Source: Kistimonas asteriae
GTDB lineage: Bacteria > Pseudomonadota > Gammaproteobacteria > Pseudomonadales > Endozoicomonadaceae
Assembly (NCBI RefSeq): GCF_018263925.1
Contig: NZ_JAEVHF010000008.1
Coordinates: 1-64,000 of the forward strand
DNA: 64,000 bases
Reading direction: 5' to 3'
Positions 8,974 to 19,150 of the stretch are shown piece after piece. The notes under the pieces were generated by a model. That model did not search any database, was not told the DNA's origin, and saw only the letters and a program-made list of their open reading frames with translations. Position 1 is the stretch's first letter, and each line of letters begins with the position of its first letter. Made by a program: the position numbers and the translations under genes.

Positions 8974-10311
8974 ATGAGCCGCTCTCTGTTTGACTCCCTG
9001 GAAAAACCGTATGAACCACTGGCCGCTCGCATGCGGCCACAGACATTGGATGACTACCTGGGGCAATCCCATATCCTTGCAAAAGGGAAACCATTGCGCG
9101 AGGCGCTGGAGCAGGGGCGTCCGCATTCCATGGTGCTTTGGGGACCGCCCGGTGTGGGTAAGACGACACTGGCCAGACTCGTTGCCAATGTCTGCGATGC
9201 GCACTTTGAAACCCTGTCTGCCGTGTTGTCTGGGGTCAAGGATATTCGTGCTGCAGTAGAGCGGGCGCGGATGGCTCGCGAGCAGAGTGGTCGCCGCAGT
9301 ATCCTCTTTGTGGATGAGGTTCACCGTTTCAATAAAAGCCAGCAGGATGCGTTTCTGCCGCATATTGAAGACGGCACGATCATTTTTATTGGGGCAACCA
9401 CCGAAAATCCCAGTTTTGAACTGAATAATGCCTTGCTGTCCCGAACCCGTGTTTATGTGCTCAAGCCATTGGAACCCGAGGCATTGGCCAGGGTGCTGGA
9501 GCATGCCCTGAGTGATAAGGCGCGCGGCTTGGGTGAACACCCGCCAGTGATTGCCGACGAGGCAAAAATCATGTTGTTTCGTGCCGCCGATGGCGATGCC
9601 CGGCGGTTGCTAAACCTGTTAGAGATTGCGGTTGATCTGGCTTCAGATCAGGCAATTACCCCCGAGATTCTGCAGGGCGTACTGGCTGACAGCAGTCGGC
9701 GCTTTGATAAGGGCGGGGATGCTTTTTTTGACCAGATATCCGCCTTTCACAAGTCAGTCAGGGGTTCCAGCCCTGATGCAGCCCTGTACTGGTTTGCGAG
9801 AATGGTGGATGGCGGCGCTGATCCCCTGTATGTGGTGAGGCGGCTGGTGGCGATTGCCAGTGAAGATATCGGCAATGCGGATCCCCGTGCCCTGGAGATG
9901 GCCCTCAATGCCTGGCAGGCTTTTGAGCGGCTGGGAAGCCCCGAAGGGTTGCTTGCCGTTGCCCATGCGACGGTATATTGTGCCTGTGCCCCGAAGAGTA
10001 ATGCTGTCTATCGGGCAATGAAGGCTGCGTTTGATGATGTCAGGAATAACCCTTCCCATGAGGTGCCGTTGCATATTCGCAATGCGCCGACCCAGTTGAT
10101 GAAATCCCTGGGGCATCATGAAGGCTATCGTTATGCCCATGATGAGCCCAATGCCTACGCTGCCGGTGAATGTTATTTTCCGGAAGCTATGGAGCCCCGG
10201 CGATATTACGACCCTTCGGATCGCGGGCTGGAAAGTAAAATTCGTCAGAAACTGGAATGGCTGCAATCGCTGGATGCCGCGTCTCCCAATCCCCGGCGAT
10301 CTTCATCCTGA
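8974..10311 (+). CDS. rarA: Replication-associated recombination protein RarA (MgsA)
   Basis: 445-residue AAA+ ATPase related to the clamp loader and RuvB. Walker A GPPGVGKT lies at 57-64, Walker [20 protein letters not shown] at 111-129, and sensor 1 is the GATTENPSF segment. The C-terminal RarA-specific region includes a helix-rich tetramerisation domain ([17 protein letters not shown], here [20 protein letters not shown]). The protein acts at stalled replication forks together with SSB. The gene begins 20 bases after lolA and is followed by a hairpin terminator. Confidence 0.96.
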   Translation: MSRSLFDSLEKPYEPLAARMRPQTLDDYLGQSHILAKGKPLREALEQGRPHSMVLWGPPGVGKTTLARLVANVCDAHFETLSAVLSGVKDIRAAVERARMAREQSGRRSILFVDEVHRFNKSQQDAFLPHIEDGTIIFIGATTENPSFELNNALLSRTRVYVLKPLEPEALARVLEHALSDKARGLGEHPPVIADEAKIMLFRAADGDARRLLNLLEIAVDLASDQAITPEILQGVLADSSRRFDKGGDAFFDQISAFHKSVRGSSPDAALYWFARMVDGGADPLYVVRRLVAIASEDIGNADPRALEMALNAWQAFERLGSPEGLLAVAHATVYCACAPKSNAVYRAMKAAFDDVRNNPSHEVPLHIRNAPTQLMKSLGHHEGYRYAHDEPNAYAAGECYFPEAMEPRRYYDPSDRGLESKIRQKLEWLQSLDAASPNPRRSSS

Positions 10312-10325
10312 CGGCGAGAGCCTGG

Positions 10326-10354
10326 AACACCTTATGCAGGTGTTTTCCTGTTTT
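10326..10354 (+). terminator. Hairpin terminator after rarA
   Basis: A 7-bp stem AACACCT/AGGTGTT with a 5-base loop is followed by TTTCCTGTTTTT. It sits between rarA and crcB and separates or attenuates transcription into crcB. Confidence 0.6.
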
Positions 10355-10377
10355 TAGTAGAATCGGAATATTGTCTT

Positions 10378-10770
10378 ATGTTTCTCTGGTTTGAATGGAT
10401 TGCCATTGCCCTGGGCGGTGCGCTTGGCGCGGTTTCCAGGGCATTGATCTACCTGGGTTTTGCTGAGCTGGGTCAAGCAAAGCTGTTCCCGGTGCCCACG
10501 CTGGTTGCCAATATTATTGGATCTTTTATCATTGGCGTGACTTACTACGCACTGGTTGAACAGGCTTCATTACCGCCGGTCTGGCGGCAGTTCATCATGG
10601 TTGGTTTCCTGGGTGCATTAACCACTTTTTCGACGTTTTCGCTGGATGCGTTCCGCCTGATACAGGACGGCGACCCGGTAGGCGCCATTGCCTACATGCT
10701 GACCAGTGTGACAGGTTGCCTGCTGGCAACCTGGGCCGGTTACTCGCTGGCCGGTAAGGTCTTTGCTTAA
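10378..10770 (+). CDS. crcB: Fluoride ion channel CrcB (Fluc)
   Basis: 130 residues with four hydrophobic helices, the size of a Fluc subunit. Family motifs are visible: GGALGAVSRALIYL in helix 1, the LVANIIGSFIIGVTYY helix with its conserved Asn, and GFLGALTTFSTFSLD, whose Phe/Ser/Thr residues line the fluoride path. It works as an antiparallel dimer in the inner membrane, exporting toxic fluoride. Upstream I see no fluoride riboswitch, only the rarA terminator hairpin. Confidence 0.95.
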   Translation: MFLWFEWIAIALGGALGAVSRALIYLGFAELGQAKLFPVPTLVANIIGSFIIGVTYYALVEQASLPPVWRQFIMVGFLGALTTFSTFSLDAFRLIQDGDPVGAIAYMLTSVTGCLLATWAGYSLAGKVFA

Positions 10771-12072
<1,302 letters not shown>

Positions 12073-12090
12073 CTACTGTTGTTTTAATAA

Positions 12091-12117
12091 AAAACCCGGC
12101 GTTGCCGGGTTTTTTAT
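12091..12117. terminator. Bidirectional terminator shared by serS and glpK
   Basis: A perfect 10-bp stem AAAACCCGGC/GCCGGGTTTT with a GTT loop, flanked by A-run and T-run, serves both converging genes. The glpK stop codon lies at 12124. Confidence 0.93.
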
Positions 12118-12123
12118 TGCTGT

Positions 12124-13626
12124 TTAATCGTCGCTGTTCCATGCCAGGGAGCGTTTCAGGGCTTTTTGCCACCCCTTGTAGCGTTGTTCAACCTGGTCAG
12201 GTGGCATGTTGGCTGAGAATACAGAGGCGTCACTGGCTTTTTGCCTGAAGGCATCCACACTGTCCCAGAAACCCACAGCCAAACCGGCCAGGCAGGCGGC
12301 ACCGGCCGCTGTTGTTTCGGTAATCGCGGAGCGCACAACGTCAACGCCCAGCATATCGGCCTGGAACTGCATCAGGAACTCATTGGCTGAGGCACCGCCA
12401 TCAACACGCAGTTGGTGTAGCTCAATGCCAGCGTCCTGCTGCATGGCGTCCAGTACATCGCGTGACTGGTAGGCAATGGCTTCCAGGGTAGCCCGAATAA
12501 TGTGGTTGCGGTTGGCGCCGCGGGTCAGCCCGACAATGGCGCCACGGGCATGGGCATCCCAGTAGGGCGCACCAAGGCCTGTAAAGGCTGGCACCATGTA
12601 GACGCCATTGGTATCGTCGACCTTGCTGGCGAAATATTCGGAATCGGCAGAATCACGCACCAGTCCCATTTCATCCCGCAGCCACTGGATAGAAGCGCCG
12701 CCCATGAATACACTGCCTTCCAGCGCATAATTCACCTGACCGTTAAGGCCGTAGGCGATGGTGGTCAGCAGACCATGACTGGATGGCACCGGCGTTTCGC
12801 CGGTATTCATCAGCATGAAGCAGCCAGTGCCGTAGGTGTTTTTGGCCATGCCTTTTTCGTAGCACTGCTGGCCAAACAGGGCCGCCTGCTGGTCGCCGGC
12901 AATGCCTGCGATTGGGACGCTGATGTTGTTTCGTAGTGTGGTTTTACCGTAAACCTCGCTACAGGTTTTGACTTCAGGCAGCATGCTGCGTGGAATTTGC
13001 AGGGCTTCCAGCAGTTTTGCATCCCATTCCAGTGTCTTGATATTAAACAACATTGTACGGGAGGCATTGGTGTAATCAGTGACGTGTGTGCGTCCGTTGG
13101 TTAGTTTCCAGACCAGCCAGGTATCCACGGTGCCGAACAGCAGGTCACCTTTTTCAGCTTTTTCCCGAGCACCTTCTATGTTGTCCAGAATCCAGCGGAT
13201 CTTGGTGCCGGAGAAGTAGGGGTCGAGTACCAGTCCGGTATTTTCACGGACATAGTCTTCCAGGCCCTGCTCTTTCAGCGATTCGCAAATTTCGGTGGTA
13301 CGTCGGCATTGCCAGACAATGGCATTGTAAACAGGCTTGCCCGTGTGACGGTCCCAGACGACGGTGGTTTCTCTCTGGTTGGTTATCCCGATGGCCGCCA
13401 CTTCCTCGACGCCAATACCGGCTTTATCGAGCACTTCTGTCAGTGTGGCGTTCTGGGTTGCCCAGATTTCCATGGGGTCATGCTCGACCCAGCCGGCCCG
13501 GGGGTAGATCTGGGTGAATTCCCGTTGTGAAATGCCGACAATCTGCGCGTCATGATCAAAGATGATACTGCGGGAGCTGGTGGTGCCTTGATCCAGCGCG
13601 ACAATATAGCGACTCTCTTGGGTCAT
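12124..13626 (-). CDS. glpK: Glycerol kinase
   Basis: 500 residues, typical for GlpK of the FGGY kinase family. The phosphate-binding motif DQGTTSSR lies at 12-19, the glycerol site is represented by [18 protein letters not shown], and the C-terminal [20 protein letters not shown] and [19 protein letters not shown] are FGGY signatures. It phosphorylates glycerol to glycerol-3-phosphate with ATP. No glpF or glpD is adjacent, so the gene is monocistronic here. gpsA, which makes the same product from DHAP, lies about 10 kb away. Confidence 0.97.
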   Translation of the reverse strand: MTQESRYIVALDQGTTSSRSIIFDHDAQIVGISQREFTQIYPRAGWVEHDPMEIWATQNATLTEVLDKAGIGVEEVAAIGITNQRETTVVWDRHTGKPVYNAIVWQCRRTTEICESLKEQGLEDYVRENTGLVLDPYFSGTKIRWILDNIEGAREKAEKGDLLFGTVDTWLVWKLTNGRTHVTDYTNASRTMLFNIKTLEWDAKLLEALQIPRSMLPEVKTCSEVYGKTTLRNNISVPIAGIAGDQQAALFGQQCYEKGMAKNTYGTGCFMLMNTGETPVPSSHGLLTTIAYGLNGQVNYALEGSVFMGGASIQWLRDEMGLVRDSADSEYFASKVDDTNGVYMVPAFTGLGAPYWDAHARGAIVGLTRGANRNHIIRATLEAIAYQSRDVLDAMQQDAGIELHQLRVDGGASANEFLMQFQADMLGVDVVRSAITETTAAGAACLAGLAVGFWDSVDAFRQKASDASVFSANMPPDQVEQRYKGWQKALKRSLAWNSDD

Positions 13627-13650
13627 TACTGGTCCTTGTCGATACCTGCG

Positions 13651-13667
13651 TGCCGTTGTAAACGGCA
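13651..13667. promoter_or_regulatory. Small inverted repeat in the glpK leader
   Basis: A 7-bp perfect inverted repeat TGCCGTT/AACGGCA with a 3-base centre lies 25-41 bases before the glpK start codon. It could be an operator or a leader hairpin; nothing identifies a cognate regulator. Confidence 0.3.
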
Positions 13668-13897
13668 GTTCTCTTTTGTGGCGTTTGCCGCTCTTTTTTT
13701 AACCTTTTCAGGCGCACCGAGGTTACCATATTTGACGATTTCAGGGGTATGGTTTCCGTAAAAAGCCTTTTTCATATAAGGATATTTCAGGGTTTTATAA
13801 GCGTTTGGTTGTTTGATGTGTGTAAAATGCCATCGGAAGGACAGGAGCTGACAGGGAACCGGTCGTTCAGAGAGAGAATAAGAAGGGGGGTGCGACA

Positions 13898-15301
13898 GTG
13901 GATTATCTGCCGCTGTATCTGGATGTCAGGGATACCTTATGCCTGGTGGTTGGTGGTGATTCTGTAGCGCTTCGTAAGATTCGATTGCTGCTTTCAGCAG
14001 GGGCACGCATTCGTCTGGTGGCGCCGGATATCCTTGAAGAACTGTCTGGCATGCTGGATCACCAGCGACATGAAATCATTCAGCGTCCTTTTCAGGGCGA
14101 TGATTTGGATGGTGTTCGTTTAGTGATAGCCGCGACGGACAGTGACACGGTGAATGGAGCCGTTGCTGACGCCGCTAAAGCCCGTGGTTTGACGGTGAAT
14201 GTGGTCGATGGCGCTGAGCAAGGTAATGCCATTATGCCGGCGATTATTGATCGTTCTCCCCTGATCGTGTCGGTGTCCAGCGCAGGTAAAGCGCCGGTTT
14301 TGGCAAGGCTATTACGCACCCGGCTGGAGAGTTTGCTTCCGGATGGTTACGGACGATTGGCAGACCTGGCCGGTAGCTTCCGGGCGCAGGTCAAAGCCCG
14401 TTTTTCCAGCTTGAATGATCGTCGCTATTTCTGGGAAAAAGTGTTTGGTGGACCTGCTGCGGAGCAGGCACTGGCTGGCAATATGGAACAGGCTCGGCGA
14501 ATGATCGGTCAGGCGCTGGAAGCGCTGGAAGCGCAGGAAGAACAGCTGGTGGGAGAAGTTTATCTTGTCGGTGGTGGACCTGGTGATCCCGATTTGTTGA
14601 CATTCCGTGCCCTTCGGCTGATGCAGCAGGCGGATGTCGTGTTACATGACCGACTGGTATCAGAAGATGTGCTGGCCCTGTGTCGTCGTGATGCGGATTA
14701 TATTTACGTAGGTAAGCGACGGGATCAGCATACGTTACCCCAAGAGGATATCAATACGCTGCTCGTAAAGCTGGCCAAAGAGGGTAAGCGTGTTTTGCGC
14801 CTTAAAGGCGGTGATCCGTTTATCTTTGGTCGTGGGGGAGAGGAGATTGATACCCTCGCTGATGAAGGCATCCCTTTCCAGGTGGTCCCAGGAATTACCG
14901 CTGCATCGGGATGTGCCAGCTATGCCGGTATACCCCTGACACACCGTGACTATGCGCAGTCGGTACGTTTTGTGACCGGCCACCTCAAAGATGGAGGGTA
15001 TGACCTTAACTGGTCAGAAATGGTGCGTAACGATCAGACGCTGGTTTTTTATATGGGATTGATGGGGCTGCCCAGAATCTGTCAGGAATTGATCGACCAT
15101 GGTCGTAATCCGGAGACGCCGGTTGCGCTGATTCAGCAAGGTACGACACGGGAACAGCGTGTCTACACGGGTAGCTTGACCTCAATCGTCAGTGACATCG
15201 CCGAAATCAAAATCAAACCGCCCACATTGATCATTGTCGGTGAAGTGGTTCAGTTGCACGAGCGCTTGAAATGGTTCGGGCTGGAAGAAGAATACGCGTA
15301 A
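13898..15301 (+). CDS. cysG: Siroheme synthase CysG
   Basis: 467 residues with both halves of the trifunctional enzyme. Residues 1-205 are the NAD-dependent precorrin-2 dehydrogenase/ferrochelatase ([20 protein letters not shown]; phosphoserine-loop segment [17 protein letters not shown]). Residues about 215-460 are the SAM-dependent uroporphyrinogen III methyltransferase ([32 protein letters not shown]). Together they turn uroporphyrinogen III into siroheme for sulfite and nitrite reductases. The start is GTG with a G-rich ribosome site (AGAAGGGGGG) eight bases upstream. No cys reductase genes are adjacent. Confidence 0.97.
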   Translation: MDYLPLYLDVRDTLCLVVGGDSVALRKIRLLLSAGARIRLVAPDILEELSGMLDHQRHEIIQRPFQGDDLDGVRLVIAATDSDTVNGAVADAAKARGLTVNVVDGAEQGNAIMPAIIDRSPLIVSVSSAGKAPVLARLLRTRLESLLPDGYGRLADLAGSFRAQVKARFSSLNDRRYFWEKVFGGPAAEQALAGNMEQARRMIGQALEALEAQEEQLVGEVYLVGGGPGDPDLLTFRALRLMQQADVVLHDRLVSEDVLALCRRDADYIYVGKRRDQHTLPQEDINTLLVKLAKEGKRVLRLKGGDPFIFGRGGEEIDTLADEGIPFQVVPGITAASGCASYAGIPLTHRDYAQSVRFVTGHLKDGGYDLNWSEMVRNDQTLVFYMGLMGLPRICQELIDHGRNPETPVALIQQGTTREQRVYTGSLTSIVSDIAEIKIKPPTLIIVGEVVQLHERLKWFGLEEEYA

Positions 15302-15305
15302 ATTG

Positions 15306-15337
15306 AAAAAAAGAGCCTTGTTAAGGCTCTTTTTTAT
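15306..15337. terminator. Bidirectional terminator shared by cysG and the dNK gene
   Basis: A 13-bp stem AAAAAAGAGCCTT/AAGGCTCTTTTTT with a 3-base loop lies between the converging ends of cysG (15301) and the deoxynucleoside kinase gene (15342). Confidence 0.93.
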
Positions 15338-15341
15338 GTGT

Positions 15342-15989
15342 TTAGGCTGCCAATGGCTGATGATCTTCGATGGTCGAAATGATCATTTCGGCCAGCGCAT
15401 GTTCGCAACCGAACGCATTCCAGTTGACGGTCAGCATGGGGGTCTGCATTTCCCGGCAGATTTGGGGCAGGCAGGCTTCGTGGAAACGATGCAGGTCTTC
15501 GAGATATGCCAGTGGCGTGCCTGTTTCTGCTGAACGTGCCCGTTCCAGCAGGCGGCTATGAGCAACCGTCGGGTCAGTCTGCAGGTAGACGACAGTGCTT
15601 ATTCTTGGGTAGTGCTCCAGCCGACGCTTGATATCGTAGTAATAATCCATGTACATGGCGTCAGGTTGTTCCATGGACAGGAAGTTGGCCTGAGAAAAGA
15701 TCAGGTCTGAGTAGAGCGAGCGCTCAATCAGGTAATTTTTGCTTTTGTCCAGCCCTTCTACCAGTGTCGCACGACGCTCGGTGATGTACTTCTGGAAACG
15801 AATACGACGGTTGGCATCGTGGGGATGTTTGGTGAAATCTTCCAGCAGTTCGGTGAAACGTGGGTCGTCAACCGGTTCCTTCAACGCTTCCCAGCCCATG
15901 GCTTCGGCGAGAAGCGGCAAGAGTGTCGATTTACCGGCAGCAATGTTGGCTTCCACGGCAACAAAATGGTTGGTCTGGCAATCGGTCAT
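15342..15989 (-). CDS. Deoxynucleoside kinase (dAK/dGK-type)
   Basis: 215 residues from the ATG at 15989; an in-frame TTG at 16022 would add 11 residues inside tdk and is less likely. The P-loop EANIAAGKST is at 13-22, EALKEPVDDP binds the substrate side, and ERSLYSDLIFSQ matches the ERS/DRY region of the family. These enzymes phosphorylate deoxyadenosine, deoxyguanosine or deoxycytidine for nucleotide salvage; the exact base cannot be told. The start lies 2 bases after the tdk stop codon, with GGAAG within the tdk end as ribosome site, so the genes are translationally coupled. Confidence 0.92.
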   Translation of the reverse strand: MTDCQTNHFVAVEANIAAGKSTLLPLLAEAMGWEALKEPVDDPRFTELLEDFTKHPHDANRRIRFQKYITERRATLVEGLDKSKNYLIERSLYSDLIFSQANFLSMEQPDAMYMDYYYDIKRRLEHYPRISTVVYLQTDPTVAHSRLLERARSAETGTPLAYLEDLHRFHEACLPQICREMQTPMLTVNWNAFGCEHALAEMIISTIEDHQPLAA

Positions 15990-15991
15990 GG

Positions 15992-16534
15992 TTAACAGGC
16001 TTCCAGGAAACAGTGAGTGCAAACAGGAAAGTATTCTTCATCGTGGCCGACGATGATGGTGCGGCCATTACTTTCGCCGGTAAACTGAGTGAACTGGGCG
16101 GGTTTACCACAGTGGCAGTTGGCAAACAGGGGCTCCAGTTTCTGCGAAAACTTCGTGATGGTTTCTGAGGCTTCAAAAATATTGCCCAGGTAATCGGTCA
16201 TTAGACCGTAGAAACGCACCTGCAGTGCAGAGTTCAGACTGAGACGGATTAGCTGCCTGACGGTTTCGGCAGGCAGAAATTGGGCTTCATCGACCAGTAG
16301 AACCTCGGTGCCCGAATCATTCATTATTGACAGCAACTGATCAGTAGAAGCAAACACCTTGCATTGCAGCTCGCTGCCATTGCGGCTTTTCACATAGCCG
16401 TCCGGTGACCGGGTATCAATGGACGGGCGGACGACTGTGACTTTGTAGTGCTCAGACAGCGCGTAAAAATCACCGATCAGCCGTGCCGTTTTGCCAGACT
16501 TCATTGGGCCGTAAATAAAGGAAATGGGTGTCAT
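15992..16534 (-). CDS. tdk: Thymidine kinase (type II)
   Basis: 180 residues. P-loop GPMKSGKT at 9-16; the lid segment and Walker B appear as VLLVDEAQFLPAETV. Four cysteines in the pattern CHCGKP...CTHC near the C-terminus form the structural zinc site. It makes dTMP from thymidine. First gene of a two-gene salvage operon with the deoxynucleoside kinase. Confidence 0.95.
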   Translation of the reverse strand: MTPISFIYGPMKSGKTARLIGDFYALSEHYKVTVVRPSIDTRSPDGYVKSRNGSELQCKVFASTDQLLSIMNDSGTEVLLVDEAQFLPAETVRQLIRLSLNSALQVRFYGLMTDYLGNIFEASETITKFSQKLEPLFANCHCGKPAQFTQFTGESNGRTIIVGHDEEYFPVCTHCFLEAC

Positions 16535-16817
16535 CGTGTCTCTGCTTGTCCTCCGGCGGTACGCGATTGCACCAGGTGCTGGGCATATAGTGTGCTGTCA
16601 TCCTGACAGGGACCGTTTGAAAACCTTGTGTTAGCAAAGGCGCGGGTCTATGCCAAAGCGGCGCATCTTAGGGGCCATGGCCGCCAGCGACAATAAGTAT
16701 TTTGAACGGTTGTTATGGTCAATGACGATGTTGTCAGTTGCAGAAAATAATGGGTAGTGTTTGGGGCTCTGCAGTCGTTATCTATACGCGCCGAAATCAA
16801 TTGGCAGAAAATATGCC
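16535..16817. other. Intergenic region between tdk and htpG
   Basis: About 280 bases without a supported gene between the divergent tdk and htpG genes. It should carry the tdk promoter. Apart from the heat-shock promoter at its right edge I see no structured RNA or repeat. Confidence 0.5.
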
Positions 16818-16845
16818 CTTGAAATCGGCCAGGATGGCCTCATCT
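16818..16845 (+). promoter_or_regulatory. Sigma-32 (heat-shock) promoter of htpG
   Basis: The -35 box CTTGAAA is a perfect match to the RpoH consensus. After a 13-base spacer comes CCTCATCT, matching CCCCATNT at all but one position. It lies about 50 bases before the htpG ATG, consistent with htpG being a classical heat-shock gene. Confidence 0.85.
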
Positions 16846-16896
16846 AGGTTCTCAGTATTCATTTGTCAGGCTCAATTCAAGAGGATAAAGCACCCC

Positions 16897-18804
16897 ATGA
16901 CTGTTGAAGCCAGTAAGGAAACCCTGGGATTCCAGACCGAAGTCAAGCAGCTGCTGCACTTGATGATTCACTCCCTGTACTCTCATCCGGAAGTGTTTCT
17001 CCGTGAATTGATTTCCAATGCCAGCGATGCGGCTGATAAGTTGCGTTTTGCAGCATTGCACGACAGCAGCCTGTTGGAATCTGATCCTAATCTGGATATC
17101 CGCGTCAGTTTTGACAAAGAGGCGAAAACCGTCACCATCACTGACAATGGTGTTGGTATGAGCCGCCAGGAAGTCATTGATAATCTGGGCACTATTGCTA
17201 AATCGGGTACCGGTGAATTCCTGAAACAGATGACGGGCGACCAGAAAAAGGACGCCCAGCTGATTGGTCAGTTTGGTGTCGGATTCTACTCAGCCTTCAT
17301 CGTTGCTGACAAAGTCACGGTTGAAACCCGTAAAGCCGGTGAGCAGGAGGGCGTTCGCTGGATTTCAGAAGGTGCCGGTGAATTTTCTGTTGAGTCTATT
17401 GATCGTGAACAGCGTGGCACTACCATTATCCTGCATCTCAAGTCAGAGCAGCAGGAGTTTGCCGATGGTTGGCGTCTGCGTTCTATCATTCGCAAGTATT
17501 CTGACCATATTTCCCTGCCTGTCCTGATGCTCAAGGATCAGCCGGAGCCTGAAGAGGGTGAAGAAAAGGTTGAGATTGAGCCTGAGTGGGAAACGGTTAA
17601 TACCGCGAAAGCGCTCTGGTGCCGGAGTCGCAGTGATATCAGCGATGAAGAGTACAAGGAATTCTACAAGCATATCAGTCACGATTTTGCTGATCCGCTG
17701 AAGTGGAGTCATAACAGGGTCGAGGGTAAGCTGGAATACACCAGTCTGCTCTATGTGCCATCCAAGGCACCGTTTGATCTTTACAACCGTGACATGCAGC
17801 AGGGGCTGAAGCTCTATGTGCAGCGCGTGTTCATTATGGATGAAGCCGAGCAGTTCCTGCCCATGTACCTGCGCTTCATCAAGGGTGTGGTTGATTCCAA
17901 TGACTTGTCCCTGAACGTCTCCCGCGAAATCCTGCAGAAAGAGCCGCAGGTGGAAAGTATGAAGACCGCTCTGACGAAGCGGGTGCTGGATATGCTGGCC
18001 AAGCTGGCGAAAAGTGATCAGGAGACTTATCAGGCCTTCTGGGGTGAATTCGGTCAGGTGCTGAAGGAAGGTCCGGCGGAAGACTTTGCCAACCGTGAAA
18101 AAATTGCGGCGCTGTTGCGCTTTGCCTCCACGCATACGGGGACATCAGCACAGTCAGTTTCTCTGGCCGATTACATGGGCCGAATGAAAGAAGGGCAGGA
18201 GAAGATCTACTTCATTACAGCGGAAAGCTACAATGCGGCGGCCAATAGTCCGCATTTGGAAGTCTTCCGCAAGAAGGGTATTGAAGTTCTGTTACTGACT
18301 GATCGTGTCGATGAGTGGCTGATGTCCCATATGCACGAATTTGACGGTAAGCAGTTCGTTGACGTCGGTCGTGGTGACCTGGACCTTGGCACCCTGGATG
18401 ATGAAGCCGATCAGAAAGCCAAGGAAGAGGCAGCCAAAGAACACGAAGACCTGATTACACGTATCAAGACCGTCCTGGCTGATAGTGTGGAAGAGGTTCG
18501 GGTGACGAATCGCCTGACTGATTCACCGGCCTGTCTGGTTGTTGGTCAGTTTGATATGGGGGCTCAGATGAAGAGCATTCTCCAGGCGGCGGGTCAGGAT
18601 GTACCTGAAAGCAAGCCGATCATGGAAATTAATGCTGATCATGCGCTGATTACCCGGCTGGATCATGAGCCTGATGAAGACCGGTTTGGCGACTTGGTGC
18701 ATATTATCTTTGACCAAGCCAACCTGGCTGCAGGTGGTAAGCTGGATGATCCTGCTGCCTACGTCAAACGTCTTAATCAGTTTTTGGTTGAAGTAGCTGG
18801 CTAA
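16897..18804 (+). CDS. htpG: Chaperone protein HtpG (Hsp90)
   Basis: 635 residues from ATG 16897, matching the family length (E. coli 624). GHKL ATPase motifs are clear: [15 protein letters not shown] (motif with catalytic Glu and ADP-contacting Asn), [12 protein letters not shown], and [11 protein letters not shown]. The middle domain ([19 protein letters not shown]) and the C-terminal dimerisation domain are complete. This start was chosen because AGAGG lies 13 bases upstream and because the heat-shock promoter sits inside any longer reading frame beginning at 16738. It folds client proteins under stress in the cytoplasm. Confidence 0.97.
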   Translation: MTVEASKETLGFQTEVKQLLHLMIHSLYSHPEVFLRELISNASDAADKLRFAALHDSSLLESDPNLDIRVSFDKEAKTVTITDNGVGMSRQEVIDNLGTIAKSGTGEFLKQMTGDQKKDAQLIGQFGVGFYSAFIVADKVTVETRKAGEQEGVRWISEGAGEFSVESIDREQRGTTIILHLKSEQQEFADGWRLRSIIRKYSDHISLPVLMLKDQPEPEEGEEKVEIEPEWETVNTAKALWCRSRSDISDEEYKEFYKHISHDFADPLKWSHNRVEGKLEYTSLLYVPSKAPFDLYNRDMQQGLKLYVQRVFIMDEAEQFLPMYLRFIKGVVDSNDLSLNVSREILQKEPQVESMKTALTKRVLDMLAKLAKSDQETYQAFWGEFGQVLKEGPAEDFANREKIAALLRFASTHTGTSAQSVSLADYMGRMKEGQEKIYFITAESYNAAANSPHLEVFRKKGIEVLLLTDRVDEWLMSHMHEFDGKQFVDVGRGDLDLGTLDDEADQKAKEEAAKEHEDLITRIKTVLADSVEEVRVTNRLTDSPACLVVGQFDMGAQMKSILQAAGQDVPESKPIMEINADHALITRLDHEPDEDRFGDLVHIIFDQANLAAGGKLDDPAAYVKRLNQFLVEVAG

Positions 18805-18827
18805 GTAGCTGCAATCATAACGCTATG

Positions 18828-18863
18828 AAAATGCCGGAAAGCGTATGTTTTCCGGCATTTTTT
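18828..18863 (+). terminator. Terminator after htpG
   Basis: The 13-base arm AAAATGCCGGAAA pairs with TTTCCGGCATTTT across a 7-base loop and is followed by more T residues, 24 bases after the htpG stop. Confidence 0.92.
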
Positions 18864-18920
18864 ATGCGTTATGTTTCTACTGTTGAGTGTTATTTGGAAA
18901 GCCGAGCCAGCGGCGGCCTG

Positions 18921-19009
18921 TTGTGTTTATTCTCCGCCCGCTCTGACAGGACACTCCTTGTCCTGCTTCGCTACCGCGGCATCCATGCCGCTGCTGCAAA
19001 TAAACACAA
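18921..19009. repeat. Structured palindromic intergenic element
   Basis: An 89-base element bounded by a perfect 11-bp inverted repeat, TTGTGTTTATT at 18921-18931 and AATAAACACAA at 18999-19009. Inside are two separate perfect hairpins: CAGGACA/TGTCCTG with loop CTCCT (18947-18965) and GCGGCA/TGCCGC with loop TCCA (18976-18991). The nested three-stem layout suggests a dispersed palindromic repeat (REP- or MITE-like) or a small structured RNA. It is more GC-rich than its flanks and no second copy is in this window. Confidence 0.55.
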
Positions 19010-19150
19010 CTGACCACCCCGTCAAGACCGAAGGGTATTGAGATAGTTTCTTTCGGGTTCCGGTCTATAGTGAAATTGATAAGGTTTTATTCATAGATAG
19101 AGTGAATTTTGTCTATATAGATTGATGGTTGGGATTTCAGGGACGATACC

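Noticed and set aside
10312..10377. Fluoride riboswitch before crcB
   Set aside because: The leader holds only the rarA terminator hairpin; the pseudoknot consensus of the riboswitch is absent.
16738..16896. N-terminal extension of htpG from a TTG
   Set aside because: The segment contains the sigma-32 promoter and is not conserved HtpG sequence; ATG 16897 gives the usual length.
18825..19013. 62-residue frame after htpG
   Set aside because: It runs through the htpG terminator and the palindromic element; no ribosome site and no protein-like composition.
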